64,000 bases of DNA from Rubrivivax sp. (GCA_019635315.1 JAHBZT010000002.1:682001-746000); one strand, 5' to 3'; shown: positions 45,509-55,449, numbered from the stretch's first letter. The notes: generated by a model from the sequence alone, not told the origin. Made by a program: numbers and translations.

Positions 45509-45543
45509 TCGAATCTCGAATCGAAGATGCCGAAGATCGAATT
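45507..45543. promoter_or_regulatory. Candidate LysR binding region (TCGAA repeats)
   Basis: The spacer between the divergent genes has several TCGAAT/CGAAGAT copies: ATTCGAAT at 45507-45514, TCGAATCGAAGAT at 45516-45528 and CGAAGATCGAATT at 45531-45543. Outer parts form an imperfect inverted repeat. It has the size and location of a LysR site. Confidence 0.45.
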
Positions 45544-45593
45544 GGACGCGAATCGGTGTGTTTCCGATACTGGGTGCAGCCCTGGAGACCGCC

Positions 45594-47333
45594 ATGTCCC
45601 ATGCCGACGCCCACCCCGTTCCCGACGCCCACGGCGCCAACCTGTATGCCACCGACCCGGCGCTCGGCGAGCTGCTGGCCCTGTACCTGCCGGCCGACCT
45701 GCGCGCGCACCTGGAGCCGCACCTGCAGCGCCTGGGCGCGCTGGCCGGCGGCACGCTGGACGACTGGGCCGGCGAGGCCGACCGCCACCCGCCGACGCTG
45801 TCGCTGCGCAGCCGCGACGGCCGCGACGCGCAGCGCGTGCACAAGCACCCGGCCTACGTGGCGCTGGAGAAGGTGGCCTTCGCCGACTACGGGCTGGCCG
45901 CGATGTCGCACCGCGGCGGCGTGCTCGGCTGGCCGGCGCCGATGCCGCCGGCGGCCAAGTACGCGCTGAGCTACCTGTTCGTGCAGGCGGAGTTCGGCCT
46001 GTGCTGCCCGCTGTCGATGACCGACTCGCTGACGCGCACGCTGCGCCGCTACGGTGCGCCGGCGCTGGTGCAGCGCCACCTGGACGCGCTGACGACGCAG
46101 GACTTCGACCAGCTCGCGCAGGGCGCGATGTTCATGACCGAGCAGGGCGCGGGCTCCGACATCGCCGCCACCGCGGTGCGCGCCGAGCCCGACGGCGACG
46201 GCTTCCGGCTGTGGGGCGACAAGTGGTTCTGCTCCAACCCCGACGCGGCGCTGGCGATGGTGCTGGCGCGCATCGACGGCGCGCCGGACGGCCTCGCCGG
46301 CGTCTCGCTGTTCCTGCTGCCGCGCACGCTGCCCGACGGCAGCACCAACGCCTACCGCATCGTGCGCCTGAAGGACAAGCTGGGCACGCGCTCGATGGCC
46401 AGCGGAGAGATCCGCCTGGAAGGCGCGCGCGCCTGGCTGGTCGGCGAGGCCGGGCGCGGCTTCCAGCAGATGGCCGACATGGTCAACAACTCGCGCCTGT
46501 CCAACGGCATGCGGGCCGCCGGGCTGATGCGCCGCGCCTGCGGCGAGGCGCTGTTCGTGGCCCGCCACCGCCGCGCCTTCGGCCGCCGGCTGGTCGAGCT
46601 GCCACTGATGCAGCGCCAGCTGATGAAGATCCTGCTGCCCACCGAGCAGGCGCGCAGCGTGCTGTTCCAGAGTGCCGACGCGCTGCGCCGCAGCGACGCC
46701 GGCGAGGCCGCGGCCTACCCGCTGCTGCGCATCCTGACGCCGCTGATCAAGTTCCGCGCCTGCCGCGACGCGCGCCGCGTCACCGGCGACGCGATGGAGG
46801 TGCGCGGCGGCTGCGGCTATGTCGAGGAGTGGGCCGATCCGCGCCTGGTGCGTGACGCGCACCTGGGCTCGATCTGGGAAGGCACCAGCAACATCGTCGC
46901 GCTGGACGTGATCCGCGCGGTGCGGCGCGAAGGCTCGCTGCCGGCCCTGCGCGCGCACTGGCAGGCCCTGCTGCGCGAGACCGCGCTCGCACCGGCGCCA
47001 CGCCGCTGCTTCGACGACGCGCTGGCGCGTGCCGAGGCGCTGGCCGCGCAGGTCGCCGAGGCGCGCGGCGCCGACGACCGGCTTGCGCGCCAGGCGGCTT
47101 CGGGCCTGTACCACGCCACGAGCGCGGTCGCGATGGCCTGGGAGGCGACGCGGCTGCGCAGCCCCGCGCGCATGCGGTTGGCGCAGCTGGTGCTGCGCGA
47201 ACGGCTGCTGCCGCGCGACCCGCTGGCGGCGGACCGGCCGGCACCCTGGATCGCCGGGATGCTCGACCCCGACAACGCACTGGACGCCGCCGACGCCGCG
47301 ACCGCCGTCGACACCGTCGACCTGCTGACCTGA
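45594..47333 (+). CDS. Acyl-CoA dehydrogenase (AidB-like, long form)
   Basis: A 579-residue flavoprotein, longer than ordinary 380-400-residue enzymes. FAD/substrate blocks are FMTEQGAGSDIAATAVRAEP, RLWGDKWFCSNPDAALAMVL and the C-terminal RGGCGYVEEW with LGSIWEGTSNIVALDVIRA. This matches the AidB/long-chain group whose substrates are often unassigned. GGAG lies 6 nt before ATG 45594. It opens the rightward catabolic operon under the LysR gene. Confidence 0.88.
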   Translation: MSHADAHPVPDAHGANLYATDPALGELLALYLPADLRAHLEPHLQRLGALAGGTLDDWAGEADRHPPTLSLRSRDGRDAQRVHKHPAYVALEKVAFADYGLAAMSHRGGVLGWPAPMPPAAKYALSYLFVQAEFGLCCPLSMTDSLTRTLRRYGAPALVQRHLDALTTQDFDQLAQGAMFMTEQGAGSDIAATAVRAEPDGDGFRLWGDKWFCSNPDAALAMVLARIDGAPDGLAGVSLFLLPRTLPDGSTNAYRIVRLKDKLGTRSMASGEIRLEGARAWLVGEAGRGFQQMADMVNNSRLSNGMRAAGLMRRACGEALFVARHRRAFGRRLVELPLMQRQLMKILLPTEQARSVLFQSADALRRSDAGEAAAYPLLRILTPLIKFRACRDARRVTGDAMEVRGGCGYVEEWADPRLVRDAHLGSIWEGTSNIVALDVIRAVRREGSLPALRAHWQALLRETALAPAPRRCFDDALARAEALAAQVAEARGADDRLARQAASGLYHATSAVAMAWEATRLRSPARMRLAQLVLRERLLPRDPLAADRPAPWIAGMLDPDNALDAADAATAVDTVDLLT

Positions 47334-47390
47334 ACCGCCGAGACGCCCCGACCCCCACGACCGTCACCACCACAAACCAAGGAGACCCCC

Positions 47391-48365
47391 ATGCCCCTGC
47401 TTCGCCGCACCCTGCTCGCCTTCGGCGCTGCGCTCGCGCTGGCCCCGGCCGCGCACGCCGACGCCTTCCCGTCGCGCACGCTGACCCTGGTCGTGCCCTT
47501 CCCGCCCGGCGGGCCGACCGACGCGATGGCGCGCGTGCTGGCCGCGGCGCTGCAGCCCGCGCTGGGGCAGACGGTGATCGTCGAGAACAAGGCCGGCGCC
47601 GGCGGCAACCTGGGCGCGGAGGCGGTGGCGCGCGCGCCGGCCGACGGCCACACGATGCTGTTCGGGACCTCCGGTCCGCTGGCGATCAACCCGTTCCTGT
47701 TCGGCCGCCTGGGCTACCACCCGCAGCGCAGCTTCGCGCCCGTGGTGCGCATCGGGCACCTGCCCAACGTGCTGGTCGTCAATCCGCAGGTGCCGGCCGG
47801 CAGCGTCGCCGAGCTGGTCGCGCTGGCGCGCCGCGAGCCGGGCCGGCTGAGCTTCGCCTCCTCGGGCAACGGCGCCAGCTCGCACCTGGCCGGCGTGATG
47901 TTCAACCTGCGCAACGGCACCGACATCGTCCACATCCCCTACAAGGGCACCGGGCCGGCGCTCAACGACCTGCTCGGCGGCCAGGTCGCGATGAGCTTCA
48001 CCGACGTGCTGACCGCGCTGCCGCACGTGCGCGCCGGCAAGCTGCGCGCGCTGGCCGTCACCTCGGCGTCGCGCTCGCGCGCGATGCCCGAGCTGCCGAC
48101 GCTGCAGGAACAGGGCGTGCGCGACATGGACGTCAGCGTCTTCTTCGGCATCGTCGTGCCGGCGGGCACGCCGGCCCCGGCGGTGGCGCGGCTGAATGCG
48201 GCCTTCGTGCAGGTGCTGTCCGACGCCGATGTGCGCGGCAAGCTGGCCGCGCAGGGGCTGGAGCTGCCGGGCGACTTCTCGCCCGGCCATCTGGCGGCCT
48301 ACATGACGCAGGAAGCCGAGCGCTGGCGCGACGTCGTCAAGGCTTCCGGCGCGCGGGTGGACTGA
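47391..48365 (+). CDS. Bug-family periplasmic binding protein (TctC type)
   Basis: A 324-residue protein with signal peptide (RRTLLAFGAALALAPAAHA) and the Bug core: FPSRTLTLVVPFPPGGPTDA, VENKAGAGGNLGAEAVARAP, GKLRALAVTSASRSRAMPEL. These bind carboxylic acids for tripartite tricarboxylate uptake, though the TctA/TctB membrane parts are not here. Its position suggests capture of the acid that this cluster degrades. Confidence 0.9.
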   Translation: MPLLRRTLLAFGAALALAPAAHADAFPSRTLTLVVPFPPGGPTDAMARVLAAALQPALGQTVIVENKAGAGGNLGAEAVARAPADGHTMLFGTSGPLAINPFLFGRLGYHPQRSFAPVVRIGHLPNVLVVNPQVPAGSVAELVALARREPGRLSFASSGNGASSHLAGVMFNLRNGTDIVHIPYKGTGPALNDLLGGQVAMSFTDVLTALPHVRAGKLRALAVTSASRSRAMPELPTLQEQGVRDMDVSVFFGIVVPAGTPAPAVARLNAAFVQVLSDADVRGKLAAQGLELPGDFSPGHLAAYMTQEAERWRDVVKASGARVD

Positions 48366-48366
48366 G

Positions 48367-49539
48367 GTGGCCCGCGCTTCCACCGCAGCGCCCGGCGCGC
48401 TGCACGGCCTGCGCGTCGTCGACGCCTCGCGCATCCTGGGCGGGCCCTTCTGCGGGCAGATCCTGGGCGACCACGGCGCCGACGTGATCAAGGTCGAACC
48501 GCCGCAGGGCGACGACACGCGCCAGTGGGGTCCGCCCTTCGACGCACGCGGCGTGGCCTCCTACTACCTGGGCCTGAACCGCAACAAGCGGCTGTGCCGG
48601 CTGGACCTGGCGAGCGACGCCGGGCGCGACGCGCTGCTGGCGCTGCTGGAAGACGCCGACGTGCTGATCGAGAACTTCAGGACCGGCACGCTGGAGCGCT
48701 GGGGCCTGGGCGCGCAGGCGCTGGCCGAGCGTTTTCCGCGCCTGGTGCACTGCCGGATCTCCGGCTTCGGCGCCGACGGCCCGCTGGGCGGCCTGCCCGG
48801 CTACGACGCCGCGCTGCAGGCGATGTGCGGGATGATGAGCGTCAACGGCAGCGCCGACGGCGAGCCGCTGCGCGTGGGCGTGCCGGTGATCGACATGGTC
48901 GCGGGGCTGAATGCCGCGCTCGGCGTGATGATGGCACTGCACGAGCGCCACGCCAGCGGCCGCGGGCAGTTCGTCGAGGCGGCGCTGTTCGACGCCGGGC
49001 TGTCGCTGCTGCACCCGCATGCGCCGAACTGGTTTCTCGACGGCCGAACGCCGCAGCGCAGCGGCAATGCGCACCCGAACATCTACCCCTACGACAGCCT
49101 GCGCACCGGCACCGAGCCGGTCTTCGTCGCCGTCGGCAACGACCGCCAGTTCCGCACCTTCGTCGAACACCTGAGCGTGCCCGAACTGGCAACGGACAAA
49201 CGTTTCGCCACCGCTGGCGCGCGCTCGGTCCACCGCCATGCGCTGAAGGCGCTGCTGGAGCAGCAGCTGGCCGGGCACGATGGCCCCGCGCTGGCCGAGA
49301 CGCTGGTGCGCCTGGGCGTGCCCTGCGCGCCGGTGCTGGACGTGCCGCAGGCGCTGCAGCACCCGCACGCGGCGCACCGCGGCATGGTCGTCGAACTGCC
49401 TGGCGGATACCGCGGGCTGGGCTCGCCGATCAAGCTGTCGCGCACGCCGGCCAGCTACCGCCTGCCGCCGCTGGCCGAAGGCGACCGGTTCCTCAGCGAC
49501 GACGACGCGCCGGCCCCCGGCGCCGGAGACCGCCCATGA
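48367..49539 (+). CDS. CaiB/BaiF-family CoA-transferase
   Basis: A 390-residue family III CoA-transferase. The opening block [20 protein letters not shown] and [20 protein letters not shown] are typical; the catalytic Asp should be that in [11 protein letters not shown]. It moves CoA between acids, giving the CoA ester for the dehydrogenase encoded next. It starts at GTG 48367 right after the Bug gene stop. Overlap with the next gene (ATGA) couples them, as in glutarate-utilisation loci. Confidence 0.92.
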   Translation: MARASTAAPGALHGLRVVDASRILGGPFCGQILGDHGADVIKVEPPQGDDTRQWGPPFDARGVASYYLGLNRNKRLCRLDLASDAGRDALLALLEDADVLIENFRTGTLERWGLGAQALAERFPRLVHCRISGFGADGPLGGLPGYDAALQAMCGMMSVNGSADGEPLRVGVPVIDMVAGLNAALGVMMALHERHASGRGQFVEAALFDAGLSLLHPHAPNWFLDGRTPQRSGNAHPNIYPYDSLRTGTEPVFVAVGNDRQFRTFVEHLSVPELATDKRFATAGARSVHRHALKALLEQQLAGHDGPALAETLVRLGVPCAPVLDVPQALQHPHAAHRGMVVELPGGYRGLGSPIKLSRTPASYRLPPLAEGDRFLSDDDAPAPGAGDRP

Positions 49540-50735
49540 CACCCACGACGGCCAAGAGCCCGCCCCGCTTCGACCGTGACGACCCACTGGCGCTGCAAGG
49601 CCAGCTCGGCGACGACGAGCGCGCGATCCGCGACGCCGCGCACGACTACTGCCAGGGTCGGCTGTTGCCGCGCGTGCAGGCGGCCTTCCGCAACGAGACC
49701 ACCGACCCGGCCGTCTTCCGCGAGATGGGCGAGATCGGCCTGCTCGGCCCGACCATCCCCGAGGCCTACGGCGGCGCCGGGCTCAACCACGTCAGCTACG
49801 GCCTCATCGCGCGCGAGGTCGAGCGCGTGGACTCCGGCTACCGCAGCATGATGAGCGTGCAGAGCTCGCTGGTGATGGTGCCGATCCACGCCTTCGGCAC
49901 CGTAGCGCAGAAGCAGAAGTACCTGCCCCGTCTGGCGCGCGGCGAGTGGATCGGCTGCTTCGGCCTGACCGAGCCGGACCACGGCTCCGACCCCGGCGGC
50001 ATGGTCACGCGCGCCCGCGCCGTGCCCGGCGGCTGGCGCCTCAGCGGCGCCAAGATGTGGATCACCAACAGCCCGATCGCCGATGTCTTCGTCGTCTGGG
50101 CCAAGGACGACGAGGGCGCGATCCGCGGCTTCATCCTCGACAAGGGCATGAAGGGCCTCGGGGCGCCGGCGGTGCACGGCAAGGTGGGGCTGCGCGCCAG
50201 CGTCACCGGCGAGATCGTGATGGACGACGTCTTCGTGCCCGAGGAAAACGCCTTCCCGGACGTGCGCGGCCTCAAGGGTCCGTTCACCTGCCTGAACAGC
50301 GCCCGCTACGGCATCGCCTGGGGCGCGCTGGGCGCCGCCGAGGACTGCTACACGCGGGCCCGCCAGTACGTGCTGGACCGCAGGCAGTTCGGCCGCCCGC
50401 TGGCGGCCAACCAGCTGGTGCAGAAGAAGCTGGCCGACATGCTGACCGAGATCACGCTGGGGCTGCAGGGCTGCCTGCGCCTGGGCCGCCTGAAGGACGA
50501 GGGCGCGGCGGCGCCGGAGGTCACCAGCATCATGAAGCGCAACAGCTGCGGCAAGGCGCTGGAGATCGCGCGCACCGCGCGCGACATGATGGGCGGCAAC
50601 GGCATCAGCGACGAGTACGGCGTCGCCCGCCACCTGGTCAACCTGGAGGTCGTCAACACCTACGAGGGCACGCACGACATCCACGCGCTGATCCTCGGCC
50701 GCGCGATCACGGGCATCCAGGCCTTCGGCGGCTGA
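49536..50735 (+). CDS. gcdH: Glutaryl-CoA dehydrogenase-like acyl-CoA dehydrogenase
   Basis: A 399-residue flavoenzyme. The segment [20 protein letters not shown] is close to GcdH, as is the C-terminal [20 protein letters not shown] that carries the catalytic Glu. It would oxidise and decarboxylate glutaryl-CoA to crotonyl-CoA. Pairing with a CaiB-type CoA-transferase and LysR gene matches glutarate catabolism. The start is set by the ATGA overlap. Confidence 0.9.
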   Translation: MTPTTAKSPPRFDRDDPLALQGQLGDDERAIRDAAHDYCQGRLLPRVQAAFRNETTDPAVFREMGEIGLLGPTIPEAYGGAGLNHVSYGLIAREVERVDSGYRSMMSVQSSLVMVPIHAFGTVAQKQKYLPRLARGEWIGCFGLTEPDHGSDPGGMVTRARAVPGGWRLSGAKMWITNSPIADVFVVWAKDDEGAIRGFILDKGMKGLGAPAVHGKVGLRASVTGEIVMDDVFVPEENAFPDVRGLKGPFTCLNSARYGIAWGALGAAEDCYTRARQYVLDRRQFGRPLAANQLVQKKLADMLTEITLGLQGCLRLGRLKDEGAAAPEVTSIMKRNSCGKALEIARTARDMMGGNGISDEYGVARHLVNLEVVNTYEGTHDIHALILGRAITGIQAFGG

Positions 50736-50773
50736 ACGGCGGCTGCATCGGCGGCCGACCCGGCGGCGCGGGC

Positions 50774-50791
50774 CCCGGGCGCCGGCCCGGG
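50774..50791 (+). terminator. Short GC hairpin after gcdH
   Basis: CCCGGGC-gccg-GCCCGGG forms a perfect 7-bp stem without a U-run. A pause site or weak terminator is possible. Confidence 0.3.
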
Positions 50792-50892
50792 TGCCGGTTC
50801 CCTGGCCTGACGAGACGGCATCCGGGGCCGCCCGGCGGTGGTGTCGCCGCCGGATGGTGGATCATGCGGGCCACCCGAAGCACCCCGCCACG

Positions 50893-52590
50893 ATGCCGGA
50901 AGACGCCCCTGCCCGCCTGCCGCCGCCGCACACCGACGTGCTGATCGTCGGTGGCGGCCCCTGCGGGCTGATGCTGGCCAACGAGCTCGGACGCCGCGGC
51001 GTGCGCGCGGTGCTGGTCGACGACAAGCCGGGCACCGCCTTCAACCCGCAGGCCAACGCGACCCAGGCGCGCACGATGGAGCACTTCCGGCGCCTGGGCT
51101 TCGCCGAGGAGGTGCGCTCGCTCGGGCTGCCGGCGGACTTCCCGACCGATGTCGCCTACTTCACGCGTTATGCCCGGCACGAGCTGGCGCGCTCCCGCCT
51201 GCCCTCGGCGCGCGAGGCGCGCCAGGCCGTGACCACGCTCGGCGGCTCCTGGAGTGCCGCCGAACTGCCGCACCGCGTGTCGCAGAAGTTCGTCGAGGCC
51301 GTGCTGCGGCGCCACGCCGAGGCCCTGCCGGGCATCACCCTGCACTATGGCTGGCGACTGCGATCCTTCCGCGACGACGGCGACCACGTGGCCGCGGAGG
51401 TGGAATGCGTGGCGGACGGCCGGCGGCAGGCGCTGCGCGCCGCCTACCTCGTGGGCGCCGACGGCCCGCGCAGCACCGTGCGCCAGCAGCTGGGCTGGCG
51501 CTACGCCGGCGAGACCGGCGTGCAGCGCGACTTCATGGGCGGCCGCATGCATGCCGTCTACCTGCGCTGCCCGGCGTTCTACGAGCGCGTGCCGCATGCC
51601 CCGGCCTGGATGAACGTCAGCTTCAACCGCGAGCGGCGCGCCTTCATGGCGGCGGTGGACGGCCGCGGCGAGTTTGCCTTCCACACCCAGCTGCGGCCCG
51701 GCGAATACGAGGCGGACGTCGACGAGGCCGCCGCCAAGGCGATGTTCCACGCCGCCGTCGGTGCCGAGCTGCCGCTGACGGTGCTCTCGCGCGGCACCTG
51801 GACCGCCGGACACTGCCTGGTCGCGGAACGCTTCCGGCGGCAGCGGGTCTTCATCGCCGGCGACGCGGCGCACCTGTTCACGCCCACCGGCGGGCTGGGC
51901 TACAACACCGCGGTCGACGACGCGGTCAACCTGGGCTGGAAGCTGGCCGCCGTGCTGCGCGGCCAGGCCGACGAGGCGCTGCTGGCGTCCTACGAACTCG
52001 AGCGCCGCCCGCTGGCGCTGCGCAACACGGCCTATGCGCGCGGATTCGCCGACTCGCTCGGGCGCTTCACGCCCGAGCCCTGCATCGAGGACGACACGCC
52101 GGATGGCGAGGCGGCGCGTGCTCGCGCCGGCCAGTACCTTGCCGACCATGGCCGGCGCGAATTCAACATCCCCGGCATCACCTTCGGCGCGCGCTACGAC
52201 GGCTCGCCGGCCATCGCCGGCGACGGCACCGAGCCGCCGCCGGACGCCGCCGACCGCTACCAGCCCAGCGCCTGCCCTGGCGGGCGCGCGCCGCACCTGT
52301 GGCTGGCCGAGGGCGTCTCCCTGTACGACCGCTTCGGCTTCGGGTGGACATTGCTGCAACTGACGCCGGACATGACGGCGGCGCGGGCCTGGCAGGCGTC
52401 GGCCCGGCGCCGCTCGCTGCCGCTGCACCTGCTGCCCCTGCCGGGCGCCGAGGCGCATGATCTCTACGCGGCCGACCTCGTGCTGATCCGCCCGGACCAG
52501 GTGGTCGCCTGGCGCGGCGCCGCAACCACCGATCCGGAGGCGGTGCTGCAACCGCTGCTGGGCGCTGCACAGCGCCGCATGGTGCGCTGA
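50893..52590 (+). CDS. FAD-dependent aromatic monooxygenase (MhpA-like)
   Basis: A 565-residue class A flavin monooxygenase. The dinucleotide site is DVLIVGGGPCGLMLANELG, the DG motif LVGADGPRSTVRQ, and the GD motif VFIAGDAAHLFTPTGGLGYN. The whole pattern resembles 3-(3-hydroxyphenyl)propionate-type hydroxylases, so the substrate is probably an aromatic acid. ATG 50893 starts MPEDAPARLPPPHTDVLIVG; ATG 50854 is an alternative. No clear ribosome site at either. It ends the cluster before a strong palindromic terminator. Confidence 0.85.
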   Translation: MPEDAPARLPPPHTDVLIVGGGPCGLMLANELGRRGVRAVLVDDKPGTAFNPQANATQARTMEHFRRLGFAEEVRSLGLPADFPTDVAYFTRYARHELARSRLPSAREARQAVTTLGGSWSAAELPHRVSQKFVEAVLRRHAEALPGITLHYGWRLRSFRDDGDHVAAEVECVADGRRQALRAAYLVGADGPRSTVRQQLGWRYAGETGVQRDFMGGRMHAVYLRCPAFYERVPHAPAWMNVSFNRERRAFMAAVDGRGEFAFHTQLRPGEYEADVDEAAAKAMFHAAVGAELPLTVLSRGTWTAGHCLVAERFRRQRVFIAGDAAHLFTPTGGLGYNTAVDDAVNLGWKLAAVLRGQADEALLASYELERRPLALRNTAYARGFADSLGRFTPEPCIEDDTPDGEAARARAGQYLADHGRREFNIPGITFGARYDGSPAIAGDGTEPPPDAADRYQPSACPGGRAPHLWLAEGVSLYDRFGFGWTLLQLTPDMTAARAWQASARRRSLPLHLLPLPGAEAHDLYAADLVLIRPDQVVAWRGAATTDPEAVLQPLLGAAQRRMVR

Positions 52591-52656
52591 CGGGCTGCCG
52601 CCTGCAGCGCCGCACGCCGCGCCTGCCGGACCGGCCAGGGCCGACGAGAGAAAACG

Positions 52657-52690
52657 AAGCCCCCGCGGCCGTCGACGGCCGCGGGGGCTT
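52657..52690. terminator. 34-bp perfect palindrome, bidirectional terminator
   Basis: The arms AAGCCCCCGCGGCCGTC and its exact complement abut with no loop, with A-rich sequence on the left. Ends the monooxygenase transcript. Confidence 0.75.
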
Positions 52691-52883
52691 GCCAGGCGTC
52701 ACGGCACGCGAGCGGGCGGCCTCACATCTGCTCGATCACAACATGGAAACCGCGTCCAAGCCCTTGTCGCACAACGTTCCGCGCCCTTCGAGCTTTGCCC
52801 CATTTCCCAGTCGTTTCCCTGAAAAATCGAGCGGTCTCACATCGGCTCAGTGCGTCTCAAACCATCGCTTAGACGGTCGAACT
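52691..52883. other. Intergenic left flank of the second integrase
   Basis: Comparatively AT-rich. It has near-repeats CTCACATCTGCTC (52721-) and CTCACATCGGCTC (52839-), and TCTCA twice, possibly integrase arm sites. No matching copy was found beyond the PIN gene, so the element's ends are unknown. Confidence 0.4.
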
Positions 52884-54161
52884 CTAGCAGATCGCGTCCT
52901 CGGTCAACGCCCTCGCGGACTCGGCAGCGGACTCCGGCCGCGGCCGACGATGAACTTCGGCCAAGTGATGAATCTGGTCGGCCAGGTACTGCAGCGCCCT
53001 CCTCCGCTCATCGGCCAGTTCGTGATGGTGGTACGCGGCCGTCGTCGGGTTGCGCTCCTGGTGGGCCAGCAGCAGTTCGACCACGTCGCGGCCGAAGCCG
53101 TGCTCGCGCAGCAAGGTCGCGCCGGTCGCGCGCAGGCCATGCGGCGCGAAATCGCCGACACCGAAGTCCATGCGCTTGAAGAAGTGGTTCAGTGTGACGT
53201 CGGCCATGGGAACCGAGCGCCGGCATACCGACGGGAACACGTAGCCCTCGCTCATCCCCGTCACCGCGCGCAGCAGCTGCAGCAACTCGACGGCCTGCCG
53301 CGACAGGTACACGCGGTGAGGGCGCTTCATCTTCATGCGCACAGCGGGGATGTCCCAGACAGCCCGCTCGAGGTCGAACTCCGCCCACTGGGCACGCAGC
53401 ACCTCGGACTTGCGGCACATGCTGTACGCGAGCAGCTTCGTCGCGGCGATCGTCACGAAGCGGGCGCCCTGCTTCTCCATCGCACACCAGAACGCGCCCA
53501 GTTCGGCTTCGCGCAGATGCCGGTAGTGCTTCGCCGGTGGCACCTGCACCACGCCGCGCAGCGGCAGCGCCGGGTTGACCTCGACGATGAGCTTCCGGAT
53601 GGCGTAGTTGTAGATCTGCTGGATCAGCACCCGCACGCCTTCGGTGGTGTTCGGCGTCAGGGTCAGCGGCTCGATGACACGGAGAACGTCCACCGGCCGC
53701 ACACTGCCCAGAGGCTTGGTGCCGATCAATGGCCAGACGAAGCGTTCCAGCCTCGACAAGATCTGCGCCCGGTACGTTGCCGAGCGCGTCGTCAGGCGCT
53801 CCTGCACCCTGCGCTTGGAGAACGACTCGAAGTCGTCGGCACGGCGACGGGCCATCACCGACAGTTCGTTGCGCTCTTGCATTTGCTGCCTGCGAGCGAC
53901 GGCCGGATCGAGTCCGCGCTCGAGCATGGCCCGATAGCGCTGATGCTGGTCTCGCGCGTCGGCGATGCCGATCTCGGGGAACGTTCCGATGCCGACGTCG
54001 CATCGCGCGCCGGCGTAGCGGTACTGGTAGCGCCAAGCCTTGGTGCCTCCGGGTGAGACGACCAGGTACAAGCCTCCGCCGTCGGTCAGCTTGTGGGGCC
54101 TTGCCTTCGGCTGGGCGTTGGTGATCTCGATGGGCGTCAGCGCGTAGTTCTTGTGTCGCAT
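52884..54161 (-). CDS. Tyrosine integrase (second, P4 type)
   Basis: A 425-residue integrase beginning MRHKNYALTPIEITNAQPKA. The DUF4102-type arm domain includes HKLTDGGGLYLVVSPGGTKA. Catalytic motifs are CRKSEVLRAQWAEFD (Arg), HGLRATGATLLREHG (H-x-x-R) and AHQERNPTTAAYHHHELA (Tyr). ATG 54161 is used; the frame runs on upstream, but only through the neighbouring gene. It is unlike the first integrase in detail, so a separate insertion is likely. Confidence 0.92.
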   Translation of the reverse strand: MRHKNYALTPIEITNAQPKARPHKLTDGGGLYLVVSPGGTKAWRYQYRYAGARCDVGIGTFPEIGIADARDQHQRYRAMLERGLDPAVARRQQMQERNELSVMARRRADDFESFSKRRVQERLTTRSATYRAQILSRLERFVWPLIGTKPLGSVRPVDVLRVIEPLTLTPNTTEGVRVLIQQIYNYAIRKLIVEVNPALPLRGVVQVPPAKHYRHLREAELGAFWCAMEKQGARFVTIAATKLLAYSMCRKSEVLRAQWAEFDLERAVWDIPAVRMKMKRPHRVYLSRQAVELLQLLRAVTGMSEGYVFPSVCRRSVPMADVTLNHFFKRMDFGVGDFAPHGLRATGATLLREHGFGRDVVELLLAHQERNPTTAAYHHHELADERRRALQYLADQIHHLAEVHRRPRPESAAESARALTEDAIC

Positions 54162-54228
54162 CGGTTTTCGTACTTCAGTGGCGGAGCCCAAGTGTTCTGG
54201 CCCATCGGAAGGCGATGCGTTTCGTTTG

Positions 54229-54257
54229 TTGCGAGTTTCGAGTGTTTCGAATATGAT
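54229..54257 (+). promoter_or_regulatory. Promoter of the HTH/PIN pair
   Basis: -35 TTGCGA (54229-54234), 17-nt spacer, -10 TATGAT (54252-54257). GTTTCG occurs three times across it (54219-, 54235-, 54244-), which may be the autoregulatory operator. Confidence 0.6.
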
Positions 54258-54287
54258 GGCGCCGTCGATCGCGAGCCGAGTAGCGCC

Positions 54288-54755
54288 ATGCCCCACGCCC
54301 CCACCCTGGAAACCACCCTGCCCGTCGAGCGCGAGGTCGCTGCGGCCGTGGAGAGCCAGCGTGCGCTGGCTGCCTATCTCAGCACGCAGTTCGAGACCCA
54401 GCGCATCCAGATCTTCGACGCGAAGAACCGGGCCCATCAGGTCGAGTTGCCCACGTCGGCGCTGCGCTTGCTGGTCGACATCCTGTCGGAGCTAGCCGAG
54501 GGCAACGCGGTCAAGGTCGTGCCGATCCACGCCGAACTGACGACGCAGGAAGCCGCCGACATGCTGAACGTGTCGCGCCCTCACCTCGTCAAGCTGTTGG
54601 AACGCGGTGCGCTGCCGTTCCACAAGACCGGCAAGCACCGACGCATCCGGTTCGCTGACCTGATGGGCTTCAAGGCCGAGCAGGATCGTGCGAGCACTCA
54701 GGCGATGGAGGAACTCGCGAAGCAAGCCCAGGAGCTTCAACTGGGCTACGAATGA
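54288..54755 (+). CDS. Excisionase-like HTH protein, probable antitoxin of the PIN pair
   Basis: A 155-residue protein. The N-terminal two-thirds are helical and unrecognised; residues ~85-140 are an Xis/MerR-like DNA-binding unit: LTTQEAADMLNVSRPHLVKL, then LLERGALPFHKTGKHRRIRF. ATG 54288 opens MPHAPTLETTLPVEREVAA, 31 nt after the -10. It overlaps the PIN gene by ATGA. HTH antitoxins with such domains commonly repress their own operon. Confidence 0.8.
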   Translation: MPHAPTLETTLPVEREVAAAVESQRALAAYLSTQFETQRIQIFDAKNRAHQVELPTSALRLLVDILSELAEGNAVKVVPIHAELTTQEAADMLNVSRPHLVKLLERGALPFHKTGKHRRIRFADLMGFKAEQDRASTQAMEELAKQAQELQLGYE

Positions 54756-55327
54756 GGAGTTCACCGTTCACCGCGGTCTACGACGCCTGTGTGCTGTACC
54801 CGGCACCGCTGCGCGACTTCCTGATGTGGCTCGGCTTGTCCGGGCGCTTTCGCGCGCGCTGGAGTGCCCAGATCCACGACGAGTGGAAGCGCAACCTGCT
54901 GAAGAACCGGCCGGACCTCACCGTCGGGCAACTCGATCGGACCTCGGAGCTGATGGACCGTGCGATCCCTGGCGCGCTGGTGACCGGGCACGAAAGTCTG
55001 ATTGACAGCCTGGTCCTTCCCGACACGGATGACCGGCACGTCCTCGCGGCCGCGATCCGCTGCCACGCCAGCGTGATCGTGACGTTCAACGAGCGTGACT
55101 TCCCGGCCGACGTGCTGGAGTCGTTCGGGATCGAAGCTCAGCACCCGGACCTGTTCGTCGAGAACCTCTTCGATCTCGACCAGGCCGCGGTGGTCGCTGC
55201 CGCACAGCGGCAGCGACAGCAGTTGAAGAGTCCGCCGATCGACGTCGATCGGTACCTCGACATCCTGCTTCGGCAGGGCCTCACGCAGACGGTGAAGGGT
55301 CTCGCCGGGTTTCGAGGCGTGCTCTGA
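54752..55327 (+). CDS. PIN-domain protein, probable ribonuclease toxin
   Basis: A 191-residue protein. The PIN fold's first acid is in FTAVYDACVLYPAPLRDF (Asp at residue 11), a middle acid is in the DEWKRN segment, and the later cluster is LPDTDDRHVLAAAIRCHASV, followed by VTFNERDFPADVLESFGI. PIN nucleases of this type are toxin candidates when paired with an HTH antitoxin. The ATGA overlap supports the pair. Substrate RNA is unknown. Confidence 0.85.
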   Translation: MRSSPFTAVYDACVLYPAPLRDFLMWLGLSGRFRARWSAQIHDEWKRNLLKNRPDLTVGQLDRTSELMDRAIPGALVTGHESLIDSLVLPDTDDRHVLAAAIRCHASVIVTFNERDFPADVLESFGIEAQHPDLFVENLFDLDQAAVVAAAQRQRQQLKSPPIDVDRYLDILLRQGLTQTVKGLAGFRGVL

Positions 55328-55449
55328 ATCGCCTGGAATCGAAGCCAACGGTCAATGCACCGATCCAACGCGGCGATGACCTCGCAGATGCGGTCAAGGT
55401 ACGGGCACTCGGAGTCGCCGAAGTTGTTATGGCGAAGCACCGAGCCCGC

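Larger units (their letters stand above)
52884..55327. mobile_element. Small integrative element: integrase plus HTH/PIN pair
   Basis: A P4-type integrase sits divergently beside an HTH/PIN toxin-antitoxin-like pair, inserted between a terminated catabolic operon and psiE. GC is lower than in the flanks. Limits are taken from the genes because no direct repeat was found by eye. Confidence 0.55.
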
